Shown one piece after another: positions 57,233 through 64,000 of a DNA stretch of 64,000 nucleotides (within the stretch, counting starts at the first letter, position 1; each line of letters begins with the position of its first letter). The stretch comes from Massilia frigida (GTDB taxonomy: Bacteria > Pseudomonadota > Gammaproteobacteria > Burkholderiales > Burkholderiaceae_D): positions 1 through 64,000 of the forward strand of contig NZ_WHJG01000033.1 of assembly GCF_011682175.1 (NCBI RefSeq). The letters are read 5' to 3'. The notes beneath the pieces are model-generated. The model searched no databases. It saw nothing but the letters and a program-made list of their open reading frames with translations, and was not told the origin of the DNA. Position numbers and translations under genes: made by a program.

Positions 57233-59485
57233 ATGAAATTTCGTTTCCCAATCGTCATCATCGACGAGGATTTTCGTTCCGAGAACACTTCCGGCCTCGG
57301 CATCCGCGCGCTCGCCGAGGCGATGGAAAAAGAGGGCATGGAGGTACTCGGCGTCACCAGCTACGGCGACCTGTCGCAGTTCGCGCAGCAGCAGTCGCGC
57401 GCGTCGGCCTTCGTGCTGTCGATCGATGACGAGGAATTCGGCTCCGGCTCGATCGAAGACACCGATTCGGCCCTGATCGCGCTGCGCGCGTTCGTCAAGG
57501 AGATCCGCCACAAGAACTCGGACATCCCGATCTACATCTACGGCGAAACGCGCACCTCGCGCCACATCCCGAACGATATCCTGCGCGAGCTGCACGGCTT
57601 CATCCACATGTTCGAGGACACGCCCGAATTCGTGGCGCGCCACATCATCCGCGAAGCCAAGTCCTACCTGGACGGCCTGGCGCCGCCGTTTTTCCGCGCG
57701 CTGGTCAACTACGCCAACGACGGTTCGTACTCCTGGCACTGCCCCGGCCACTCGGGCGGCGTGGCCTTCCTGAAGTCGCCGATCGGCCAGATGTTCCACC
57801 AGTTCTTCGGCGAGAACATGCTGCGCGCCGACGTCTGCAACGCCGTCGAAGAACTCGGCCAGCTGCTCGACCACACCGGCCCGGTCGCCAAGTCGGAACG
57901 CAACGCGGCGCGCATCTTCAATGCCGACCACTGCTACTTCGTCACCAACGGCACCTCGACCTCGAACAAGATGGTGTGGCACTCCACGGTCGCCCCCGGC
58001 GACATCGTCGTGGTGGACCGTAACTGCCACAAGTCGATCCTGCACTCGATCATCATGTGCGGCGCGATTCCCGTGTTCCTGATGCCGACCCGGAACCACC
58101 TCGGCATCATCGGCCCGATCCCGCTCGAAGAATTCACGCCCGAATCGATCGCCCGCAAGATCGAAGCCAATCCGTTCGCGCGCGAAGCCGTCAACAAGAA
58201 GCCGCGCATCCTGACCATCACCCAGTCGACCTACGACGGCGTGGTGTACAACGTCGAGACCCTGCGCGAAATGTTGGACGGCAAGATCGACACCCTGCAC
58301 TTCGACGAAGCGTGGCTGCCGCACGCGACCTTCCACGACTTCTACAAGAACATGCACGCGATCGGCAAGGACCGTCCGCGCGCCAAGGAGTCGATGATCT
58401 TCTCGACCCAGTCGACCCACAAATTGCTGGCCGGCCTGTCGCAGGCCTCGCAAGTGCTGGTGCGCGAATCGGAAACGGTCAAGCTGGACCAGGATGCCTT
58501 CAACGAGGCTTACCTGATGCACACCTCGACCTCGCCGCAGTATTCGATCATCGCCTCGTGCGACGTGGCCGCGGCCATGATGGAAGCGCCGGGCGGCACC
58601 GCGCTGGTCGAGGAGTCCATTTTCGAAGCGCTCGACTTCCGCCGCGCCATGAAGAAGGTCGACGCCGAATTCGGCAACGACTGGTGGTTCCAGGTGTGGG
58701 GCCCGGACACCTTCTCGGAAGAAGGCATCGGCACCCAGGACGACTGGATGATCCGCGCCGAGGACGACTGGCACGGTTTCGGCAACCTGGCCCCGGGCTT
58801 CAACATGCTCGACCCGATCAAGGCCACCGTGGTCACCCCGGGCCTGACGCTCGACGGCGTGTTCGGCGATTCCGGCATTCCGGCGTCGATCGTCACCAAG
58901 TACCTGGCCGAACACGGCGTGATCATCGAGAAGTGCGGGCTGTACTCGTTCTTCATCATGTTCACCATCGGGATCACCAAGGGCCGCTGGAATACGCTGG
59001 TCACGGCGCTGCAGCAGTTCAAGGACGACTACGACAAGAACCAGCCGATGTGGCGCATCCTGCCGGAGTTCGCGGCGGCCAACCCGCGCTACGAAGCGAT
59101 GGGCCTGCGCGACCTGTGCCAGCAGATCCACGACTTCTACAAGACTTACGACGTGGCGCGCCTGACCACCGAGATGTACCTGTCCGACATGATCCCGGCG
59201 ATGAAGCCGTCCGACGCCTTTGCCAAGATGGCGCACCGCGAGATCGAGCGCGTGGCCATCGAGGAGCTGGAAGGCCGCATCACGGCGATCTTGCTGACGC
59301 CTTACCCGCCGGGCATTCCGCTGCTGATCCCGGGCGAGCGCTTCAACAAGACCATCGTCGACTACCTGCGCTTCGCGCGCGACTTCAACGAGCGCTTCCC
59401 CGGCTTCGAGACCGACGTGCACGGCCTGGTCAAGCGCGAAGTCGATGGCAAGCGCGGTTATTTCGTCGATTGCGTGCGCCAGTAA
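57233..59485 (+). CDS. Arginine/lysine/ornithine decarboxylase (fold type III-like Orn/Lys/Arg decarboxylase, AdiA/LdcC family)
   Basis: A 750-residue PLP enzyme that decarboxylates a basic amino acid, forming a polyamine or diamine and consuming a proton. An N-terminal wing domain (1-130, FPIVIIDEDFRSENTSGLGI) precedes the PLP core with K397 in STQSTHKLLAGLSQAS, HCPGHSGGVAFLKSPIGQ, FVTNGTSTSNKMVWHS and HFDEAWLPHATF. The C-terminal domain contains TPYPPGIPLLIPGERF. Which of arginine, lysine or ornithine is used cannot be told from motifs. GGAG 7 bases before ATG 57233 fixes the start. A clear terminator follows. Despite family naming habits, the large wing-domain enzymes have an aspartate-aminotransferase-type core. 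Confidence 0.92.
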   Translation: MKFRFPIVIIDEDFRSENTSGLGIRALAEAMEKEGMEVLGVTSYGDLSQFAQQQSRASAFVLSIDDEEFGSGSIEDTDSALIALRAFVKEIRHKNSDIPIYIYGETRTSRHIPNDILRELHGFIHMFEDTPEFVARHIIREAKSYLDGLAPPFFRALVNYANDGSYSWHCPGHSGGVAFLKSPIGQMFHQFFGENMLRADVCNAVEELGQLLDHTGPVAKSERNAARIFNADHCYFVTNGTSTSNKMVWHSTVAPGDIVVVDRNCHKSILHSIIMCGAIPVFLMPTRNHLGIIGPIPLEEFTPESIARKIEANPFAREAVNKKPRILTITQSTYDGVVYNVETLREMLDGKIDTLHFDEAWLPHATFHDFYKNMHAIGKDRPRAKESMIFSTQSTHKLLAGLSQASQVLVRESETVKLDQDAFNEAYLMHTSTSPQYSIIASCDVAAAMMEAPGGTALVEESIFEALDFRRAMKKVDAEFGNDWWFQVWGPDTFSEEGIGTQDDWMIRAEDDWHGFGNLAPGFNMLDPIKATVVTPGLTLDGVFGDSGIPASIVTKYLAEHGVIIEKCGLYSFFIMFTIGITKGRWNTLVTALQQFKDDYDKNQPMWRILPEFAAANPRYEAMGLRDLCQQIHDFYKTYDVARLTTEMYLSDMIPAMKPSDAFAKMAHREIERVAIEELEGRITAILLTPYPPGIPLLIPGERFNKTIVDYLRFARDFNERFPGFETDVHGLVKREVDGKRGYFVDCVRQ

Positions 59486-59509
59486 TCACCAATCCATGCA
59501 GCACGCATG

Positions 59510-59536
59510 AAAGGAACCTTCGGGTTCCTTTTTTTT
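59510..59536 (+). terminator. Intrinsic terminator of the decarboxylase gene
   Basis: AAAGGAACC (59510-59518) pairs with GGTTCCTTT around a TTCG tetraloop, followed by an unbroken T run to 59536. It lies 24 bases after the stop codon. A textbook Rho-independent terminator. Confidence 0.95.
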
Positions 59537-59635
59537 GGGGACGCGCGGCCGCCCGCGTGACAATTGAGGAGTATTCGATGGGACGCGCCGTGGCAAGCTG
59601 GCAGCCATCGCAAGTCCATCCATGGGAGAGTTTTC

Positions 59636-60973
59636 ATGCACGAGATACTCGTCAGGCGCGTCCAGCACCCGGTCGGCCAGGGCGGCTTTCATATGGCGGA
59701 CATGCGGGTGGCGAACAAGCCATTCCGCTACATCTACGATTGCGGATCGGGCAATCCGGGCACGATCGGCATCTTGCTGAAGGGTCTGCGGCGATCCACC
59801 GGCGAAAAAGCATTCGACTGGCTCGTCATTTCAAGTTTCGACATGGACCACTGCAACGGCGTGGCGCTGCTACTCGCCGACGGCTATACATTCAAGCGCG
59901 TGTTCCTGCCGCACAGCCTGGACAACAAGCTGCTGGTCTGGCTGCTGTGCTGCTACGTGCTGGATGGGCGCAGCCTTGCGGAGATCAGAGATGCCCTCAC
60001 ATCGCTGTGGGTACTCCGTACGCTGTCCGAACAATTCGACCGCGATGGCGACGGTCCGGACGATCTGCTCGAACGGATCGATCCGGATCCGGCGAAACCG
60101 AACGCGCCCAACGTCACCTACCATGTCAAGGGCGCGGACTGGATGTTTCGTTTCTACTCGCGCGAGACGAACCATGCGGACCTTGTCAAGACCCTGTTCG
60201 CCAAGGTCGAATTTGCGGAGCTCAAGAAGGTCATGGAACGCGCTGCGAAAACGGTCAGCGGAAAGGCCGCCAATCCTCGCGTTACTGAAAAGATCCTGAC
60301 CGCACTGTTTGATGCGCTCGACAATCCGCCCAAGCCGGCACAGGCATGCAATGGCGCCGCACCAAGCGGGCCGTCGGTCAAAAAGCTGCTGGGGAAAGCC
60401 TATCAAAACCTGACCGAGGACGACGCCCGCGTATTTGGCGACTATAACGAGGTCTCGCTTTGCCTGTACTCCGGCCCGTGCACCTCGGGCCAGAGCGCCG
60501 ACAGCCGCTTCAGCGTGGAGCGCAACGTGGGATACCATTTCGACTATGACGCCCGGGATTGGACCCGTCGCGTCGGTTGGCTGGGGCTGGGCGATATCGG
60601 CTTTCGCAATCGGGCCTCGCTCGACGAGCTGGCGCTGTACTACCGTGCGGAGCTTGCGCTGTCGTGTACGAAAATGGTGCCGCATCACGGCGCGCAGAGT
60701 AACTACGGCAAGCATCTCGCCATGCTGCAGCCATTCTTTGCGCTCGATGCGGCGCGAACGCTCTGGATCGCCGCCGCCTACCCACTCACGCGCTACCGTC
60801 ACCCGGCCGGCGTGGTGGTCCTGGAATCGGCGATGAATGGCACCTTCGTGATGGTCTCGGACGACCCCGGATCGCGCATTGAAGAAACCATCCGCTCGAT
60901 CCCGGCGCTGGCATTAAGCGGGTCCGGCGTCCGCTACCTGATCCATCTCTTGCGCAAGGCCGGCTATCGATAG
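59636..60973 (+). CDS. Divergent metallo-beta-lactamase-fold protein
   Basis: A 445-residue protein without signal peptide or membrane segments. The fold is suggested by YIYDCGSGN, then VISSFDMDHCNG (67-75), where the usual HxHxDH metal motif is S67-x-D69-x-D71-H72, and by the late KMVPHHGAQSNYGKHL (H350, H351). A large insertion (about 100-300) with no recognised domain separates these parts. GGGAGAG precedes ATG 59636. It sits between the decarboxylase terminator and dcd, convergent with dcd, and has lower GC and less biased codon use than its neighbours, so it may be acquired. The substrate is unknown. Loss of two metal-binding His makes the usual dinuclear site doubtful. Confidence 0.65.
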   Translation: MHEILVRRVQHPVGQGGFHMADMRVANKPFRYIYDCGSGNPGTIGILLKGLRRSTGEKAFDWLVISSFDMDHCNGVALLLADGYTFKRVFLPHSLDNKLLVWLLCCYVLDGRSLAEIRDALTSLWVLRTLSEQFDRDGDGPDDLLERIDPDPAKPNAPNVTYHVKGADWMFRFYSRETNHADLVKTLFAKVEFAELKKVMERAAKTVSGKAANPRVTEKILTALFDALDNPPKPAQACNGAAPSGPSVKKLLGKAYQNLTEDDARVFGDYNEVSLCLYSGPCTSGQSADSRFSVERNVGYHFDYDARDWTRRVGWLGLGDIGFRNRASLDELALYYRAELALSCTKMVPHHGAQSNYGKHLAMLQPFFALDAARTLWIAAAYPLTRYRHPAGVVVLESAMNGTFVMVSDDPGSRIEETIRSIPALALSGSGVRYLIHLLRKAGYR

Positions 60974-60986
60974 CCGGCTGCGGCAA

Positions 60987-61556
60987 TCAGGCCTTGGGAA
61001 GCGTGACCCCGACCTGCCCCTGATATTTGCCGCCACGGTCCTTGTACGACACTTCGCACACTTCGTCCGATTCGAAGAACAGCACCTGGGCCACGCCTTC
61101 GTTGGCATAGATCTTTGCCGGCAGCGGCGTGGTGTTGGAAAACTCCAGCGTGACAAAACCTTCCCATTCCGGCTCGAACGGGGTGACGTTGACGATAATG
61201 CCGCAGCGGGCGTAGGTCGATTTACCGAGGCAGATGGTCAGCACATTGCGCGGAATACGGAAGTACTCCACGGTGCGCGCCAGCGCGAACGAATTGGGCG
61301 GAATGATGCAAAAGCCCTTGCCCGAGACATCGACGAAATTGTTTTCGTCAAAATTCTTCGGGTCGACGATGGTGGTATTGATGTTGGTGAACAGCTTGAA
61401 TTCATCGGCGCAGCGGATGTCGTAACCGTAGCTCGACGTGCCGTATGAAACGATGCGCTGGCCATCGCGTTCCTTGACCTGGCCCGGCTCGAAAGGCTCG
61501 ATCATGCCCGTTTCCGCGGCCATTTTGCGGATCCATTTGTCGGATTTAATGCTCAT
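60987..61556 (-). CDS. dcd: dCTP deaminase
   Basis: It converts dCTP to dUTP, feeding dUMP to thymidylate synthase. The 189-residue protein has the catalytic Glu at E138 ([13 protein letters not shown]), with [35 protein letters not shown] and the C-terminal [12 protein letters not shown]. It is the same length and Glu position as the E. coli enzyme. It is convergent with the metallo-beta-lactamase-fold gene, with a 13-base gap. Confidence 0.97.
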   Translation of the reverse strand: MSIKSDKWIRKMAAETGMIEPFEPGQVKERDGQRIVSYGTSSYGYDIRCADEFKLFTNINTTIVDPKNFDENNFVDVSGKGFCIIPPNSFALARTVEYFRIPRNVLTICLGKSTYARCGIIVNVTPFEPEWEGFVTLEFSNTTPLPAKIYANEGVAQVLFFESDEVCEVSYKDRGGKYQGQVGVTLPKA

Positions 61557-61583
61557 GCGTGTGATTCCAAAATAGAGAATAGG

Positions 61584-64000
61584 TCAATAGAGCGCCGTTT
61601 CAATGGCGCTCTCTCCGCCACCTGGGCAGCGCTCGCTTCGGAGCCGACCGGCGCGAGGCTTGCCGATCCGGTGCGGCGAAAAAAGAAATTCCCGCGATTT
61701 TACGCGAAAAGCCTTTGCCGGCGGCGATTGGCGGCCTGTTTTTGCCCTGGCGTCCGCCGTTTCCGCCCGCCCTGCCGGGACGGCACGCCGCCAAAGTGAG
61801 CCGCCTCCTGCCTGCCAATGAGCCGATCGGCGCGGCATCGCCTTCATGCGGGGGGGGCCGCCGGCGCCGGCGCGTCCGGATGGCGGCCCGCTCGCAGCTA
61901 GCCGGAAGCAATTCCTGCCCGCACGCTTGGCATCGTACATCGCCTGGTCGGCCGCCCTGAGCAGCAGGTCCGGTGTCATGCCGGCTTCAAAATAGGCGAC
62001 ACCGATACTGCTGCTCACTTGCAGCAGGATGGCTCCGACATCGAAAAGCGGCACCATCGCCTCGACCAGTTTGTGCGCGAGAACCGCGCCATCTTTCTCC
62101 CCGGTCATCCCTTCGACGATCAGGACGAATTCGTCGCCACCGAGCCGCGCCATGAAATCGGACTCGCGCAGCATCGCGCGGACGCGCTGGGCATACATGC
62201 GAATCACCTGGTCTCCCACGTCGTGCCCGTAGGTATCGTTGATCTGCTTGAAGCGGTCGATGTCGAAGTACATCAGCGCCAGGCCATTGCGGCGCTGCGC
62301 CCGCTTGACCGCCTCCTCCAGCTGGCTCTGGAAGTATCCCCGGTTCGGCAGTCCGGTCAGACTGTCGAAGTTCGCGCGCCGGAACAGCTCCTGCTCCATG
62401 TATTTGCGCGCTGTAATGTCCTCGGTGACAGCAAGAACGCCGACCACCTTCCCTTGGTCATCTTTCAAGGGAATTTTGCTGGTTTCGATCCAGCATTCCG
62501 TGCCATCCGAGCGGACGTCGGTGGCCTGCATGCGCATGCGTGCCACCCCTGAGCGCATCACCTCGCGGTCGACCTGATGGAAATGCGCCGCCTGATCGCG
62601 CCAGCGCAAGTCCGCATCTGTCTTGCCGAGCAACTGATCGATGCTTTGCAGGCCGGCCACCTCCAGCAATGAGCGGTTACCTCCCTGATATTGACTGTCG
62701 ATGTTTTTCCAGAAGACGTTTTGCGGAATATTGTCTAGTATGAGCTGCAACATTTGCCTGGATTCGTAGAGCGCCATCTCGGCTTGTTTGCGGTCGGTGA
62801 TGTTTTCGGCGAACACCAGCACATGGCTGAGCTTATCGGCCACATTCATCGGTATCATGACGATCGAGAGGTCCGAGCTGCGCCCGTTGGCGGCAGTGAT
62901 TTGGGTGGTGTAAGCAACAGCGTGCCCGGCAAGGACTTCGTCGAAATGCCGCGCCGCCGCGTCGCGCTGCCCGGCTGCGATAAACCTGTCGTCCGTGGTG
63001 CCGATCAGCGCTTCGCCGCTCACCCCGAGTTCCTTGGCCATCTGCTGGTTGACCTGGATGAATCGGCGCTGAGGGTCCAGTGCATAGACTGCGAACGGAT
63101 GGTGGGCGAAAAAACCGCCAAACCGTTCCCTGAAGTCGACAATCGCGCGCTTGCGTGACAGATAGCGCGGCCAGGCCGCCGTGGCATAGCCCGCGATCAA
63201 GGCAAGCAAGAGTCCGATAGCGAACACCTGCGCTCCCGCGCGCCTGGACTTGGGTCCCAGGTCGGCCTGTTTCGCATAAAAATAGACCAGCCAAGTGCGG
63301 TAGGCGAACTGCACTTCGGCGCGGTGCGCCAGCAGTTGGTCCGATTTCGCCTCCAGGGCGTGGGGCCGCTGGTCGCCGTCGAATACAATATTGTTGGCTG
63401 CAACGCTATCCTGGAACACTTCGAGGTCGAAGTACCGGGCCAGGTGCCCATCGTCGAAGTTCAGAAACAAGTGGTTCACATACAGCGCTGAAAATACGAA
63501 GCCGGTCAGATTGTCGCGCTGTGCCGTGGCAGTGCCGGCGCCTGGCCGGGATGCCCGTACCGGAGCGAATATCAGCACCACGGGACGCTTGCTCGCATCG
63601 CGCAGCGCCATGTGGAGCCGGGTGGCGACCGGTTCATCGCGAGCCTCGGCCTCCCGCATCGCGGCGCGGCGCTCGGGAACCGCCGAAAAATCGAAGCCGC
63701 GCAGCCGGCCGGCACGGGCCGGGTCGCCGCCATGCTGGCCATACAGCAGAGGAAAGTAGGCATCGACACCAGCGCGCCGATTCAGGATGCGGTAGCGCGG
63801 AAAGAGCAGGCTCGCCTCGGCCTCGAAGCGATCGGCCTGTGCGGCAGGCACCTTGGGCAGGTAGCCGAACGAACTGATCCCCTCCAACTTTTCGAACATC
63901 CGGCTGGCGTTGATATAGTGGTCGAATTCTGCGGGCTGGACATCGTTAGAGGCGCTGAAAAAGGCCGCCAGCGCCCGGCTTGCGCTCACGTACAGGTCGA
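61584..64000 (-). CDS. CHASE-PAS-PAS-GGDEF diguanylate cyclase, N-terminus beyond window edge
   Basis: At least 805 residues, open to the right edge. The visible part begins DLYVSASRALAAFF, the start of a periplasmic CHASE domain, which continues with EFDHYINASRMFEKLEGISS, then a membrane helix (VFAIGLLLALIAGYATAAWP), two PAS domains with PAC (FFAHHPFAVYALDPQRRFIQ, LQLILDNIPQNVFWKNIDSQ, VTEDITARK) and a GGDEF domain with intact GGDEF (MARLGGDEFVLIVEG). After the expected end of GGDEF (CFRLAASG) the frame continues for about 100 Arg/Pro/Gly-rich residues that look non-native. An 8-C run (61850-61857, G on the plus strand) lies there; one C fewer would stop the protein at once with TGA. Confidence 0.88.
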   Translation of the reverse strand, partial: DLYVSASRALAAFFSASNDVQPAEFDHYINASRMFEKLEGISSFGYLPKVPAAQADRFEAEASLLFPRYRILNRRAGVDAYFPLLYGQHGGDPARAGRLRGFDFSAVPERRAAMREAEARDEPVATRLHMALRDASKRPVVLIFAPVRASRPGAGTATAQRDNLTGFVFSALYVNHLFLNFDDGHLARYFDLEVFQDSVAANNIVFDGDQRPHALEAKSDQLLAHRAEVQFAYRTWLVYFYAKQADLGPKSRRAGAQVFAIGLLLALIAGYATAAWPRYLSRKRAIVDFRERFGGFFAHHPFAVYALDPQRRFIQVNQQMAKELGVSGEALIGTTDDRFIAAGQRDAAARHFDEVLAGHAVAYTTQITAANGRSSDLSIVMIPMNVADKLSHVLVFAENITDRKQAEMALYESRQMLQLILDNIPQNVFWKNIDSQYQGGNRSLLEVAGLQSIDQLLGKTDADLRWRDQAAHFHQVDREVMRSGVARMRMQATDVRSDGTECWIETSKIPLKDDQGKVVGVLAVTEDITARKYMEQELFRRANFDSLTGLPNRGYFQSQLEEAVKRAQRRNGLALMYFDIDRFKQINDTYGHDVGDQVIRMYAQRVRAMLRESDFMARLGGDEFVLIVEGMTGEKDGAVLAHKLVEAMVPLFDVGAILLQVSSSIGVAYFEAGMTPDLLLRAADQAMYDAKRAGRNCFRLAASGPPSGRAGAGGPPRMKAMPRRSAHWQAGGGSLWRRAVPAGRAETADARAKTGRQSPPAKAFRVKSREFLFSPHRIGKPRAGRLRSERCPGGGESAIETALY
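61850..61857 (-). other. Homopolymer tract of eight C near the end of the GGDEF gene
   Basis: GGGGGGGG on the plus strand. With eight, the coding frame passes into about 90 residues of odd composition. With seven, the protein ends GGPPA directly after the GGDEF domain. It could be a sequencing or assembly miscount, a slippage-prone (phase-variable) tract, or simply a real extension. Confidence 0.5.

Noticed and set aside
57206-59422. Open frame of 738 codons opposite the decarboxylase
   Set aside because: Antisense shadow with Val/Arg/His-rich composition and no recognisable domain.
59578-59636. ATG at 59578 with a good GAGGAG site just upstream of the metallo-beta-lactamase-fold gene
   Set aside because: It is out of frame with the protein-like sequence and leads into an Arg/Gly/Ala-rich shadow frame. 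ATG 59636 with GGGAGAG fits the protein. It could still be a small translated leader.

Overview
The window is high-GC DNA (GC falls visibly only in the first 900 bases and in a few intergenic stretches). It most resembles a betaproteobacterium of the Burkholderiales, family Oxalobacteraceae (Massilia/Duganella/Janthinobacterium type). This rests on the gene repertoire: a gloB - methyltransferase - rnhA - dnaQ neighbourhood, malate synthase A with a divergent LysR gene, PEP-CTERM surface proteins and many c-di-GMP proteins. The assignment is inference; there is no rRNA in the window.

Layout. 1-1000: truncated IS4-family (IS50/Tn5-like) insertion sequence, an AT-richer stretch, then tRNA-Val(CAC). 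1.0-3.9 kb: housekeeping cluster dnaQ, rnhA, methyltransferase, with gloB divergent. 4.0-10.7 kb: two tandem solute-binding proteins without permease or ATPase, directly upstream of a 1478-residue hybrid kinase/response-regulator/Hpt/GGDEF/EAL protein. 10.9-13.8 kb: malate synthase, LysR regulator, cold-shock protein. 14.1-16.9 kb: orphan Hpt protein, upp, frameshifted aidB. 17.3-20.5 kb: translationally coupled GGDEF-EAL and HDOD proteins. 20.5-22.8 kb: MFS transporter and aroC. 23.1-29.3 kb: REC-DUF3369-GGDEF-EAL protein, a small membrane protein and a beta-propeller diguanylate cyclase. 29.4-36.4 kb: three PEP-CTERM proteins (one with an internal amber stop) around a PhzF protein, a CBS protein, metY, a hydrolase and an Mpo1-like protein. 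36.5-46.3 kb: YihY family membrane protein, then a tight run wrbA - DUF2069 - FAD oxidase - DUF4124 - FtsX-type permease - AttH/CrtC-like protein - ABC exporter. 46.5-57.0 kb: threonine aldolase-like gene, thyA, then (opposite strand) a carA-carB-chemoreceptor operon, then folA and a broken DUF4337 gene. 57.2-64.0 kb: basic amino acid decarboxylase, divergent metallo-beta-lactamase-fold protein, dcd, and a CHASE-PAS-GGDEF protein running off the end.

Themes. Five GGDEF and/or EAL proteins and one HDOD protein lie in 64 kb, which suggests heavy use of c-di-GMP signalling. Pyrimidine and folate nucleotide genes (upp, thyA, carAB, folA, dcd) recur. The most unusual object is the CarB-like protein at 50551-54387. 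It is a full-length carbamoyl-phosphate synthase large subunit whose C-terminal allosteric domain has lost its usual motifs and is followed by a linker and an extra ~165-residue domain resembling nucleoside 2-deoxyribosyltransferases. It is encoded with its own carA and a chemoreceptor in a block lying between thyA and folA.

Three genes carry apparent inactivating lesions (aidB frameshift, PEP-CTERM amber, DUF4337 frameshift plus ochre) and one GGDEF gene has an odd C-tract near its end. These may be true pseudogenes or assembly indels; the window alone cannot distinguish them.
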